A stretch of 64,000 bases of DNA from Lepeophtheirus salmonis (GCF_016086655.4 NC_052140.2:1054001-1118000); one strand, 5' to 3'; positions 33,535 to 45,499 are shown, counted from the stretch's first letter. The notes: a model not told the origin generated them from the letters alone. Made by a program: numbers and translations.

Positions 33535-33812
33535 CAGTGCTACTCAAAATGGTTCATGACCTGGGGGATTTGGTATTTCTTTGATGTTTTGTATAAAACG
33601 CCATCCATAGACAAAAAATAAAGTAATGGTCTTAAATATCACACCCAATGACAAAACTGTGTTGTCAAAATAAGAAGTACGTAGCACTTTTTTTTATTAA
33701 AAATGTCATCAAACTATTTTGCAAAATTTGATCAAAAACGTATAAACAATGGAAATCATAAATATATATTCTTAGGTGGCACGCAATTTAAAAGGGGTTT
33801 GAGAGTTACTAT
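33535..33812. mobile_element. Possible hAT-type MITE
   Basis: The left end CAGTGCTACTCAAAATGG and the right end (on - strand) TAGTAACTCTCAAACCCC resemble each other and the common hAT end CAGTGGTTCTCAAA. The ~280 bp interior has no coding frame. No clean 8 bp target duplication was seen. Confidence 0.45.
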
Positions 33813-33989
33813 TTTAGACAAAAATATGCGCAAATCAAAATTGTTATAATTTTTTTAACTTAAATCCATATTTTTCGTTTTTGGTATTTATTGGTGTTAG
33901 ATTCGAGTTATAACTGGATCGAGTTCCAGGGTTTAAATAGTTAAATCTGCACTAAGCATTCAGGCAAGGGTACCCTTTAAAGAAAATAA

Positions 33990-34423
33990 CAGCAGCGTCC
34001 GCATGATTATTAATATTTTTTGGTGGGGGGCTTGTTTCAAAGATATGCAGCTATTTCCAAAAAATGTATTTTTTTTTTTAATTTTCAAAAATCCACAGTT
34101 GTTTCCAAAAAGTTGAAGTTTAAAATTTCAAAAATTCATAGTTATTCTCAAAAAATTAAATTATTGGGAAAAATTTTCAAAAATTATAATTTCAATATTA
34201 AATTTTGGGGGAAAAATTTAAAAAATTAAATTTAATTTCAAATATTTAATTTTTTGAAAAAAAGTTTCAAATATTACATTTTCTCGTTAAAAAAGATTCA
34301 AATATTCAATTTAGTAAAAAAAAAAAGTTTCAAATATTCAATTTTCTAGTAAAAAGGAAAAATTCCTTATTTTTTTGGGTGGGGGCTACATCCCCTCTAT
34401 CCCAATCCCTGCGGACTCTCCTG
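33990..34423 (+). mobile_element. Family B element with both ends
   Basis: The left end CAGCAGCGTCCGCATGATTA is matched on the - strand from 34423 by CAGGAGAGTCCGCAGGGATT. The inside repeats 'TCCACAGTTGTTTCCAAAAA', 'TTCATAGTTATTCTCAAAAA' and many AAATTT motifs. It is a non-autonomous DNA element. The ends suggest hAT, but the flanking 8 bp do not match. Confidence 0.6.
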
Positions 34424-35374
34424 AATAATGTGAAGCTCCTTACTCCATATAATTTTGTACCTCTTAATAATAGGGGGAAGCCCCCTCTTCCCGTTAAGAC
34501 TTATTTACCACAACAATAGTTAGATTAATAGACTGTCTCCTTACTATAATAGCTTTAATTTAATCCATTATTACATCATTATAATATGCCAACAAAACAT
34601 TATTAAACAAATTTCATACTGTGAACTGATCTATTTTCATTATTACTGATTATTTCCTTATCCATTCATTCTCACCAGCCACACTAGCTGTCAAAGCCTA
34701 AAATATAAAAATTATCATTCTAAGTTAGAGTCATTTATGTTGGATAAGAATATTAAAATTTTAAAAATATCTACAAAAAAAAAAAAACATTTCAAAATGA
34801 AAAATGTTACACACAAAAATAATTAAGTAAAAATTGCTGGAGGTCATCCTCACTTCCCTGACGAAAGCATAGAGGTATGAAATCGCAGAGACTAAACGAT
34901 CTATAATAAAACTATGCTTGAAAATCTCTACATATATTTGGTTTTGGGAGGTAGATGATGTTGTGATCAGTTTCGTAGAGGATGTAGCCTTTGTGGAGTA
35001 TCCAGGATGGGGGAGGAAATCTTTTGATTTACAATTCTGTTGAATGTAATAACATCCTTATGTCACGTCTATGATACCGAGTGATGAGGCTTTTGATTTT
35101 GCAATGATAGTTCTCGTTATCTTCCAATGAAGGAATAAACGACATAAACCTAGGTTGTACCTTATCAATGGACTTAATCAGATAGTTTCTGGAAGGATTT
35201 CAGATCTCAGATCCGTGCATTACGATCGGGAGGTGTTAAAGTTTGTAAAGTTTCAGGATGAACAGAATGTTATCAGTGTCGTAATACTTGACGTCACTAA
35301 TTATGTATGGATCATCCCTAAATGGGCCTATAACTAATCAAAAATTATTAGAGGATTGAGATCCTTAGAATAAA

Positions 35375-35640
35375 GAGTTTTCGTATGACGTCAACATTAT
35401 TAATGTCGACCATAATTATGCCCTATATAATCAAATCTATGCCGAGCTTTTGATGAATTGGTAAAGACGTCATGTGTAGATATCATTGTTTTTCTTTGGC
35501 ATCAAGTAGTATTCAATGCAAGTATAAGTCTTTTGCTAATCTTAAAGACATTTGAATAAGTTTTCTTAAGATTGATTGGATAATTGTGCATTTTATTTAG
35601 TAGAAAATATCAACTATGAGTAACAGAAGATGGTGTACTT
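35375..35640 (+). repeat. Family D repeat, partner of 21160-21560
   Basis: 'CGTATGACGTCAACATTATT', 'TTGGCATCAAGTAGTATTCA' and 'AAAATATCAACTATGAG' lie in the same order and strand as in the other copy. It contains TGACGTCA at 35386-35393. Confidence 0.5.
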
Positions 35641-36079
35641 TTTAATTATGTTTCATTTTATGACGTCAATAAAAATCCTTCTTAAATTAGTAAAAATACT
35701 AAAAGAGGCACCTTTTGATAAAGGAATATTAAATCTTACCGCATCTATCATGTCTATACAGGTATACGAGTATATACAATGAATTTATAAAGACTTTGCA
35801 TATTATATTCCTCAAACCTCGACAACTCTCCCTTTCAGAAAGAAGACGTTTTGTCATTTAAAATGTTTCTGGTTTGCAGGAGTGAATATAGTATGGTGAA
35901 TTAAATTTTGAAAGCAAGGAAATTACTAATGTTGCAATTTATCTGCGCAAAGATGAAACTTTTTAAATATCAAAACCTCTTTATTTTGACAGGGAGATTT
36001 GTTGAGGTTTGAAGATGATAATATGATAAGATCTGTCAAAAAATACCGGGAATTGTTGATTTAAATTACTCACTCTGAA

Positions 36080-36411
36080 GGAATTTATAAACATTTTTTT
36101 GAGGTAGGCAGCACTGTCCTTCATTAGGATGTCAAGTTTGAGTGCGATCCGTAGATCAGTTTGCTTGCAACAGCTGGATAAGTCAGTATACATCACTAGT
36201 ACTCCCAGATTTTGAAATGAACGCAATCATACCATTCTACAAGTATGACATACAAACAAGTCAACAATCATCAGAATGGAGGGAGCACTTGTGAGGTAGA
36301 CTGACTTATCCACCTGTTGCAAACAAACTAATCTATAAATCAGGCTCAAACTTGGCATCATAATGAAAGACTGTGCTACCAATCTACAAAAAAAAAAGTT
36401 TATTAATCCCG
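36080..36411. repeat. Foldback element, ~130 bp inverted arms
   Basis: The left arm 36080-36207 runs 'GAATTTATAAACATTTTTTT', 'GGCAGCACTGTCCTTCATTA', 'CAAGTTTGAGTGCGATC', 'TTTGCTTGCAACAGCTGGAT' and 'AAGTCAGTATACATCAC'. The right arm 36278-36411 on the - strand repeats this as 'GGTAGCACAGTCTTTCATTA', 'CAAGTTTGAGCCTGAT', 'TTTGTTTGCAACAGGTGGAT' and 'AAGTCAGTCTACCTCAC'. The ~70 bp between them is unpaired. RNA from either strand would form a long imperfect hairpin. Confidence 0.8.
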
Positions 36412-36867
36412 TCAGCGTGGGCAATTTAAATTAACAATCTTTTGGTACTTTTTTTGACAGAATGTATTACTTTTTTTTAGAAAATATTCTTACTATCATA
36501 TCACTAGGAGATCACTTAAAAGATTCATGTCCCACCATAAATTGTGGATCATCAGTCATTAATGTGAGACAAAAGTTAAAAGCTAGAGGAATGACATTTT
36601 AAGCTTTAAAACTTTATAAGTATGGATTCCATAAGAATATATAATTTCATGTTGTCCTTGACAATAATATGTTCAAATAACTTTCTATGTCTCATAGAAA
36701 TGGGTATTTTAAGGTCACAATATGTACATATATATAAAATACTATCGTTCTGAAAATCCTAGAAGGGATTTTTGGTGGATCCAAATACTTTGGTATTTTA
36801 TAGAAGTTCGATATTCCATAGAAAAATACAGTTTGGATCGTTTTCATTTAAAATTCCATCTAGACCA

Positions 36868-37100
36868 TGGATGTCCAACCTTTTAATATAATGGGCCACA
36901 GAACCTATCAAATTAAATTTAATAAAAAATGGCTTCATTTAACAAAACTATTACATATTTATCTAAAATTAAGGGCAAAAAAGAGCCCAAATGTAATTTT
37001 TCAAAGCCAAACTGCTTCAAAAAAGGCCAATCTGGCATGCCTGTTCAGAGATGTAATTTCGATGAAGAGATGTAGACGATTAAATTTTCAACATTAGGAA
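36868..37100 (+). mobile_element. hAT-like element end
   Basis: 'CATGGATGTCCAACCTTTTA' followed by 'ATGGGCCACAGAACC' resembles the ends of hAT elements of the CAGGGGTGTCCAAACT..GGGCCAC type. The other end was not identified, so this may be a fragment. Confidence 0.4.
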
Positions 37101-37944
37101 ATAGTCATATTAATTACCAATAATTATTTTATTCAATGGATTTTTTTTTGTCTTTCCTATCTTTGTGTTAATTCGTTGAAGTCTTAATCCTATGACGGTC
37201 ATTAAGTTCATCCGTAGTGATAGTTTTTTGAAATTAGAATCCTTGTCATTTTCTTAGAACAAAAATGTCTTTGAGTTTTTGTGTAAAACTCTATCTAAAT
37301 CAAAGATTTTTATTTAGAAATTTAGAATTTTGTCTATTAAACTTAATTATTTTGTCAATTTTTTTTTAAACTCCCGGCTATAGCACTTTTTTGATGAGAA
37401 ATTACATTTACAACTAAAGTGGATGGTCATAAATATGAAATTTGCATTTATTCTCTGTGTCCATTGATTAATTACACTAGTCAACCAATATTGCCTTTGA
37501 TTGAGATGGTGTGTTCTTGATTGCGTTTACACACCATTCAAAAACAAAAAAATGACCTCTATGACCCGAAATTTCTGGTTTGGTGGACTACTTTGATTGC
37601 TTAATAAATATACACAACTATTTTTTAAAGCAACAAATCTTAAATACATTTTCAAATATTCATTTTTCAAGGTGCTTTCTTTTATAATTATGAATTTGTG
37701 TGTCTTTACTGAACAACACACTATGGATTGTATCATTTTGATCAAAAATGACAAATTTATTAGATTTTTAAAGTAAGATGAAAGGAAGTTGCTCAATGGA
37801 CAATACACTCGGAGAAATTATTCTCTTGACCTCAATTTACATAGTTCGAGCCACGGTCTTTTCTAGAGAAGACTCTAAGTATATGGACTTCAAAGACAAT
37901 TCTTGGATCAGATGGAGTAAATCTAATACTATAATGTTTATCTA

Positions 37945-37990
37945 TACTTAATCAGTGCAACTCCATCATACTAATTAAAGGAGGTCATAA
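37945..37990 (-). repeat. Short dispersed repeat (partner of 8450, 28910)
   Basis: Reads 'AATTAGTATGATGGAGTTGC' 'ACTGATTAAG' on the - strand. Confidence 0.5.
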
Positions 37991-39219
37991 GGTCACTCTG
38001 TAGACTACGAAATTAGACATTTTGGATTATAAAGGTCATTTTTATGTTTTGTTACTCACAGAAAAAGCAATCAGGAGCTCACCATCTCAAACAAAGGGCT
38101 AATAACAGTTTATATTTTGCAGTCCAGTGTCATTATACCAACATATACTATAGTGTTTGTATAAAGTATGACCTCCCGCGATGTAAAAATAAAATAAATC
38201 GAGTCGGTTTCTTTTATTTTTGCACTCAGAGTTTTATGCATCACTGAGTCCGACTAGATACTTGTTTTTGTAAGAGCGCGAGGAGAAAGCGAGAGTGCAC
38301 GCATAAATCCCGGGTTTTTTTTTCTAATCGGTAAACTTAGTTTTTTCTTTACGCAGATCCTTCTTTGTGTAAGACAGACTTCCCCTACTTATGGGAGTTC
38401 TATTATCCTTCTTTTTTAAATCACCCTCATAACTCATACGCACTCCAAGATCTGTAAGACATCATCAATAGGCCTTTAAAAATTTTATTTTAGCATGTGC
38501 TCATTCAATATTATATCATGTAGCCCTCAATATGAATATTTATTTGTTTTATTACGTGACTCCCCTCTATATACTAGTTATGAAAACATGACCAGCTCTC
38601 TCACTTGTTAAATGAAGGGCTTTAAATTGATGGACTCTGCAGAGAATCTTAAGCAAATCTCCTATTTATCACATAGGCAATTCAAGGAGACATTCACCCT
38701 TTTAAGGACCTGACAATAAACTACATACACATCTATGTTCAATGTTCATCAATAAATCTCATTTATATAATCATACATAACTAACATATGAGCAGAATCT
38801 TTAAGCCTACGGAAAGGATATACATGCAAGATATGTTGCATGCAGGTAGGTAGGCTGGGAGGTAGGGAGAGGATATGTCTCCTATAATATGTAAAAGACA
38901 TGCATTATTTTACGTTTTATTTCATATATAAAATAGGGTAAAAACTCAATTACCCTCAAAATATAACATATGTATTTGGATATTCTGTGGAGGTGAGACT
39001 CATTCAAGTCGTTTACAATGACCAAGGATTTTTATTCTGACGACAGATCTCTTGAGACTAAATGTAGGAAAGTTCTAGAAGCATCGAGTCTTTACTACAG
39101 CTAGTTTATTTAACATTTAAATTAACTTTATGTTATTCACATGTTGTATCATTATAATGAGCCTATAGCAAACATACTTAGTACTCTTTTCGAACAAGAT
39201 TAAATCCCATTAATGGGTA

Positions 39220-39380
39220 GTGATGAAAATCTTGTGTATTTTGGGCATGTTAAAAAAAAAGAAGCCGAAAATCGACACGGTAATCCTGACAATTTGTAGA
39301 ATTCTTGGAGGAGAGGAGCTTAGCTGTCATGAAGTTTCATTCGATCAGCTACAATCAGCTGAATGTAGTATCAACCGCAA
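39220..39380 (-). repeat. Family A, 3' tail, reversed
   Basis: On the - strand: 'GATTGTAGCTGATCGAATGA', 'CATGACAGCTAAGCTCCTCT', 'CCAAGAATTCTACAAATTGT' and 'CAGGATTACCGTGTCGATTT'. It ends with the 3' TTTTCGGCTTC. Confidence 0.65.
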
Positions 39381-40734
39381 ATAACGAGTGTTCAATGTAC
39401 ATATGCCTATTGAATAGATAGGATTTACTGTAGAGAAACAAAAGCATAAAGACGACAAAGATGTATCAGCTGATAAAAGGGTATAATATGACGTCATATA
39501 CGTCTGTTTTCGTGAATTAATCATCGGCAATTTCGACTAAAGTAATGATATTCAAATCTGATTAGTTTTGAGTGATGGTCTAATGAAAGTTAGCCAATCA
39601 ACCTCTTTCTTTTAAATTAAATCATAATACACAAAAATTTAAATAATATACAGTAATACCCTGAAATACGAGATTAATTCGTTCCTGGACCAGAGGTTGT
39701 AAGTCAAAGTAATTAAGAAAATAACTTTATAAGTGTTAGCTTAATGCAGCTCCCACGTTCTGTCACCAACTCTTGACGAGCTTGTATCTTAAATAATATT
39801 GCGGTATTTGTATCTCAAGGTATTACTGAATCCTTGTTTTTCTACCCTTTGCCATAGCTGAAGTTCCCTAATGCAGATCGAAGATTTTAAACTACTACAG
39901 CCTTATTATGCCTAACTGCCAATTAAAATCTCATTATTGTCTCTATGAATTTCTTTTTCTATTGTTTTTACATATAGAAGAGATTGAGAAAAGTTACCAC
40001 ACAGCCTCTTTTTACTGAACACCAAAAAAGCTATAGTCACAAAATTTACCTTATAATTGCATAATGAGAGGCAAATGATTTTGCCTTTTTTCTTTGAGAT
40101 ATTGAATAACAACTGATCTTGAGGAGTATAAGTAATTTTTGGGTGAGGTATTATTTTTGCAGTCTTTCGGGGCTCGAATATTCTGGTACATGTAAAGAAT
40201 AAATTTTCAACATATTCATGGACGAGCTCAAAAATGGTCGACTTAAGTAAAAGTCGAGTTTTTTCGATTTTGAGTAATACTCAAATCCAACAATAGTTTA
40301 TATGTACTACAAGATAGAAAGAGAAAAACTACAAAATCTGCTGAATGCCTCAAAATGAAAAAAAAAATCCCAAAGAAAGGGAGAAGGGTAACTAGTTCAA
40401 CCAGTATCTACCCCACCTTTCTACTAAAGGACTTATCTATGTTAATAAAGAAAGGCTTGTCTCCCTGTAAGAATGCCTGGATGAAATAATTGGAAACAGT
40501 GCATCCTGATGTATATCATATATAATTACAGGTTATAGAAAAAAAAAGGAAGTCGACCATACTCGGAGAACTGTATCAAATGATTTAAGTTTTGGAGGCG
40601 TTTACTTCAACTTATATTAAGGAGAAAAAAAGGAAGTACTTTATATCAAATTAAAAAAATGAATGAATGTCACTTAAGATCAAGTTTAGCAAGGAGCTAA
40701 AGTACTCCCCAGTTCATCAAAACATAATAATTTT

Positions 40735-40815
40735 TCCTCAAGCTTTAAAATGATCATTTAATTATTCTTGTGGAGAGAACGTCAAAGTACTGAGTGAGAA
40801 GCTACGTGTGAGTTA
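40735..40815 (+). repeat. Family A fragment
   Basis: 'AATTATTCTTGTGGAGAGAA' 'CGTCAAAGTACTGAGTGAG' are the lead-in and first block only. Confidence 0.5.
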
Positions 40816-40844
40816 TGGTGCTATTACTGATAATACTGGCACAA

Positions 40845-41340
40845 AGCTACAACGGCTGAAATGACGTAGTCACTACTAACTACGTCATTTGAGTCGCTCA
40901 AGTTTCATCATAATTCATACCCTCTATTAAAGAGACTAGATACCTTGAATCAGGAGGTGTGTGACTAGAACTTATTGCTACAACATTCATTATTTTTTTA
41001 CTTTCTTAAGTTTTACATCATATACTGGGTGACCCATAAGTCTTAGGGACAACTTCAAAAGCCAAGAAAGTGTGAATGACCTTCAAACCCTTGGAAATGA
41101 TGATCACGGGTGTATTCATCCAACAGTAGGCGACACCCGCCGATATCATCACCTCTTTTGGCCCCTGAACACACTGTGCTCGTTCAGGGAATGTCCCCTC
41201 AATGATCAATCATAGCATCCGGTCGTTCTGGCTATGGTAAGCCAGCTTCACGGTGAAAATAAAAAGATAGCAAGGACCGTAGGACTGAAAGACGTAGGTA
41301 TTGGTCCTTCGGACCGTTGAAAGGTAGAAAAGATCGCACT
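40845..41340 (+). repeat. Family C repeat, split by a Tc1-like fragment
   Basis: 'GTCATTTGAGTCGCTCAAGT', 'TTCATCATAATTCATACCCT' and 'AAAGAGACTAGATACC' match 60680-60765, and 'AGATAGCAAGGACCGTAGGA' 'CTGAAAGACG' matches 60850-60880. Between these parts sits the Tc1-like piece at 41022-41235. Confidence 0.6.
41022..41235 (-). pseudogene. Tc1-like transposase core fragment
   Basis: The left border TA|CTGGGTGACCCATAAGTCTT looks like a transposon end. On the - strand the frame reads 'GPKEVMISAGVAYCWMNTPV' and 'IIISKGLKVIHTFLA', the block just before the second catalytic aspartate in Tc1-like transposases (typically KSVMVxGxVxxxGxxPPxFxxxGLKVNxxxYLxxL). Only about 60 codons survive. The 'C-W-M-N' stretch replaces the usual G-W-K-T-type turn. 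Confidence 0.65.
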
Positions 41341-42064
41341 AAAAAAAAATAATAATACAATTCTTTATTTTTTAAAATATGATTTCTTAATGTCATATCA
41401 AACAATGATATGACAACGGTTTTTCCTTTTCTAATTTATAAACCAAGTTTTTTTCTTGCAAAAACGTCAACACTAAATATAATATCTAAATAATGCCGTA
41501 ATCACGATTTGATTTGAATGACTCGAGAATGACTCACCATTCATATATAAAAACTAGTGGGCGTACCCAACATTTTTGCTTGGAGCTATTTGATAATCTA
41601 AAACACAAAGTTTTTACTGCCTTCATTACTCACATTAATTTATATGTATGAATAATTATGCCCAAGATTATATTTAAGCGTGTATAAAAATTATAACTAT
41701 TTTAAAGAAAATTAAAAGAATATTTAAAAAAATATCAAGAAATGTTTAAAAGTTACAAACACATTGTATATTAAAGGACTTGATTTCAAACAATATTTTT
41801 AGTACTTATGTCTTGTATGACGATATGAAAACCCTTTTTACTATCAACTCTGTAGGATCCAACGTATACCAACATAAAACCCAGCGAGAATTAATTCTCA
41901 CATAATTAAGAATATTAGATTACATTTGTATTCGAAGAGGAGTTAGATTGTATGTCCAACAAAATAATTTGAAGTGGTTTTGTAAGTATATAAAAAAATA
42001 TACAGAGTAGGTAGATGTCCCTTATAATTACTCATTAATTAGACAACCGATTTATGTCATGAAA

Positions 42065-42150
42065 TATTAGGCCGTCAACATAAAAGTAAGCTAGAAGGAT
42101 TTTTCTCAAAATTGAATGTGGATTAAATTTTAATTTCTAAAAACCAATTA
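42065..42150 (+). repeat. Segment shared with 62405-62490
   Basis: 'GGCCGTCAACATAAAAGTAA' 'GCTAGAAGGATTTTTCTCAA' 'AATTGAATGTGGATT' is nearly identical to the 62.4 kb stretch on the same strand. Confidence 0.75.
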
Positions 42151-42193
42151 TTCTTACTAATCCTTCATAAGGACCGCAAATTGCACTTAAAGT

Positions 42194-42903
42194 CAGGGCT
42201 GTGCCCTTATATATCAAGCAGTTCAAGCGATTCCGATTCTTGAGCCACTGGAAATGGAACCGACAAAGTCGAACTGAAACAGTAATATATTTCTTATTGG
42301 TCTTGGTTCTTGTACTTTTGTTCCTTTATAGGATTTATAAAGAAATCCAATATATATTGACATAAATTCATTAACTTGAATCAATTAGTCCATTTTCTGA
42401 GTTTTTTTGTGTGCGATTCCAACGTTTCCTAATGATTTTCTTGTGTCGCTAGAGTGATACGATTATATCTGAGTTCCAAATAACTAAGGGCTTCTTAAGC
42501 ATCTGGAAAAGGGGTGGGGAAGGGTGATCCTGGTACGCTACTAAGCTAATCGGTACCCTATAATATTTCTTAAGGCAGGTTTTCCAAAACTTTACTATGG
42601 CAAGGTCCCCTTCACTAATACATTTTTACCTGAGGCCTTAAGCAACCTTCCTTTTCAAGTCCCATGCTAGAACTTGGAGCACTACGCACACTGCGTATAA
42701 AGTAGTTGCGGCCTTGTTCGGTTCTAATATCATTTCCTGGGTCCGAATTTTTTAGCGAAGCTCCTTGTTTTAAGTGCTTCTTACCAAACTGAGCATGTAC
42801 AAAAAGAACCGAGACCGAAGGCCGGAAATAAAACCAATAAAGCTGAACCAAGACCGATACCAGGACCAATAGAAACGCTGAATCTAAACCAAGCACAACC
42901 TTG
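42194..42903. mobile_element. hAT-like non-autonomous element with 8 bp target duplication
   Basis: The left end CAGGGCTGTGCCCTTATA and the right end (on - strand) CAAGGTTGTGCTTGGTTT are similar. Flanking octamers CTTAAAGT (42186-42193) and TTTAAAGT (42904-42911) differ at one base, which fits the 8 bp duplication made by hAT transposases. The interior has many 'GAACCGA'/'ACCAAGACCGA'-type motifs and no convincing coding frame; the open frame at 42615-42896 (-) lies wholly within it and is taken as chance. Confidence 0.6.
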
Positions 42904-43049
42904 TTTAAAGTAGCCTAAATTGATTGTTGCAATAAAATGATCATAAATTGATTGGTTGTATGATTGAAAGGGCCATGATCAAGTAAAGGATCTTATCTAT
43001 AGCTACAATTCTTGGGTTTATTAACTTACCCTAGAAAGTAGAATAATAA

Positions 43050-43195
43050 AACACTAATTGACTCAAACTATCCATGAAATATTTCCCTATAAGTTTGTAT
43101 GTACGAAGTAAAAAAACAAATAAGATTTTCTTCTTTCCTCGATTTTTGATCAAGATTGTTTTTATGTTGAGTCACCATGCATATATACTCTTTAG
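43050..43195 (+). repeat. Dispersed repeat with GATCAAGATTGTTTTTATG
   Basis: 'AATTGACTCAAACTATCCAT' 'GAAATA' and 'TTTTTGATCAAGATTGTTTT' 'TATGTTGA' match 63245-63355 and partly 50960-51010. Confidence 0.55.
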
Positions 43196-43529
43196 AGTTT
43201 GGGTACTGGAAACCGAGACTTGCGTCTTGTCGACATGGATTCTAGTCTATACTTGAAAGAATTGAAGCTTTTTGTTCAATATTGTTTGTATATTGACACA
43301 TCAGATATATATGACTAATCTATTCATATATGTGTATACTTTATGGTTGTTTTTAATTATTGTTATTCGAGAAATGAACATGCGTGCATTTTTAAGCTTC
43401 CCAGAATACAATTCTACAATCTACTTGTAACAATGAACACAATTTTTTTTTTAAATGGATGAACTCCTAGGCTGATGATCTGAATTTAATAAAAAACATT
43501 GCCTAATGAAAACTGAATCTTTTTTTAAT

Positions 43530-44030
43530 TATTATTCAATATAATCGTCTTTGGCGTCCATAACGGCTTCAATTCGAACTCGGAAGCCTGGAATACATAG
43601 GTCTTGGTAACAGTTTCTTTTGGCAAATTTCGGATTTCTTTCCAGATCCCGAGCGTCTGATCGGATTTTGTGTTGCAGGAGGATCTGTTGGTGTATCACT
43701 CAAATGTACATTCCACAAAAAGTCCATGGGTCTGAGGTCCTCTGAGCCTGGAGGCCAAACACTGCGTCCAACAAAGTCAGCAAAAATACTGACAACCAGT
43801 TCAACACTTTATTTGCATTATGGAATAGAGCAGAACTCTTCCAATTTCGTTAAGACTCTCCAGAAAAAGGATCTGCCCATGTTTCAGAAGTCTGCAATCT
43901 ACATATTGTATTGTCCGGAGAAGATACAACAAACAACGTTTTACCTGCGCATGCACTCAAAGTTCGTTGTTAAACAACTCCCAGACGCTGTACATACCGG
44001 CAGGTTATATTTTCTACAACTCTATCAGTA
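43530..44030 (-). pseudogene. Tc1/mariner-type transposase, C-terminal part
   Basis: On the - strand: 'FVGRSVWPPGSEDLRPMDFL' near 43785-43725 is the third catalytic region (expected WPPxSPDLNPxDF), and 'IWKEIRNLPKETVTKTYV' with 'FRVRIEAVMDAKDDYI' near 43650-43545 is the C-terminal tail in other frames. The aspartate before LRP is kept. The region 43800-44030 ends in the terminal-type sequence TGTACATACCGGCAGGTTAT, also found at 54041, so most of the protein was lost by deletion between this end and the tail. Confidence 0.6.
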
Positions 44031-44779
44031 GCAATTATTGACATTTTTGTTTATATTTTTAGTCGAAATAGGTTCGACAATTACGGAATATTAGTATCAG
44101 GCAACACTAGTAATCAAGACCTGATAGTACATGGAAGGGTATTTTGTACAAATATGAATGAATTAATGAATGAAATAAGCAAAAAAGCAGAAGGTTTTTT
44201 TTTTCTTTTTTGGGTTAGAGATGTTGAAACAATACGATTAAACATATATAAGTATAGTGATAAGATTTAGACATAGAAAGCCAAGAGAAAATGCTGAAAG
44301 AGAGGGGGGGAAGAGAAAGCTTTCATTAGTAAAGGGAGGAGGAAAAGGCTTCAGCTGTCACATTTTTTTGTTGTTGTTTTTATTTCCTTTTTTTTTACAA
44401 AAAAAAATATATATATTAATTTTTTTTCTGTATATTTCTTCAATGGATGATTTTCTAAAAAAAAAAAACATATTTATTCTCCATACTTAGTAAAATATGT
44501 AGAATATCTATTAGACCTCAATGATGCTTGAAAACAAAGTAGTGAACCCCCTTTTTTTTTGTCCTCTAGGAGTGTTGAATATTACTCTATAAATGACTCA
44601 ACAGCCTCCATGAATTTACCCTTCTAACTGAATGTACAAGGTAAATTCTGCAAAGGGAAGACAAATTTTCTTACGTCATAAGACAAAAACGAAAATGTGA
44701 GAGCGATAGGGCTTTGCTACTTTGTTTTAAAGCTTTACACCTCACTAACAATAAAATTTGCCCTGTATTTTGTTCCACT

Positions 44780-44890
44780 TCTACCCATCTTTATCAGTTA
44801 ATTAGAATTAGCTCTTGTTGTTAAGCAACGTTGAACAATTCCCAACGGTTATTGAATAAAAGCTCCATTGTTAGGAAGAATTGGGTGGCT
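44780..44890 (+). repeat. Segment related to 45390-45485
   Basis: 'AGCTCTTGTTGTTAAGCAAC' and 'CCCAACGGTTATTGAATAAA' align with 'AGCTCTTGTTAAGACTTGAG' and 'CCCAACAATGATTGAATAAT' 600 bp downstream. A locally duplicated or dispersed repeat. Confidence 0.5.
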
Positions 44891-44984
44891 GCAACAAACT
44901 GAATTTGTGCCTGTTCTTTTAAAAGGAACGGTTATGAGGTTTTAAAAAAGGTAGTAACGTCGTAATATACATACAGGTTGGAGA

Positions 44985-45085
44985 TTTAAAATCCGGAACA
45001 AGTTTAGACCTCAATATCTTGGCAAACAGGTTGGAGGCTGTGGTTGAAGCTGGAGGTGGTTGATTTGAGTGATTGACTTCACTAT
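44985..45085 (+). pseudogene. Tc1-like transposase C-terminal tail
   Basis: 'ANRLEAVVEAGGG' followed by a stop and 'FE', then the end. It matches the tail of the copy at 55400-55460 ('ARLEDVVEAEGGWIE'), including the following non-coding bases. About 30 codons only. Confidence 0.6.
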
Positions 45086-45499
45086 AATGGACTCCTACAA
45101 GTATGGGCAAAATATTTATGGATGCCTTAATTAATTTTTGGGGAAAATAATTGCACTATATGTAAATTATCCTTTAATTTTCCGTATATAAAATCATTAT
45201 CCTCTTTTAGTGAAGTATCTCATTTTACCAATTGAATATGTTGAGCAAAACTGTAAGTATCTTCAATACACGAAACTCCTTTGTCATTATCCCTAATCTG
45301 CATATAATAGCGCCATTTTACAAAAATGGTTCTATAGGACTGCTTTTGCATCCGTTTCGGACGCTTGCCTCAATAATACAAAATTAAATTTGATTAGTTG
45401 AATTAGTATGAGCTCTTGTTAAGACTTGAGCAGGTCCCAACAATGATTGAATAATAATTTCACAGATGAGAAAAATGGACTCACTGCTCAAACCCACAT

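Noticed and set aside
34820..35040. - strand open stretch with a CAG acceptor-like start, protein-like composition
   Set aside because: No convincing donor, no ATG and two competing frames; not enough to call an exon.
42615..42896. 93-codon frame on the - strand
   Set aside because: It sits inside the hAT-like non-autonomous element and shows motif-driven composition rather than a protein signature.
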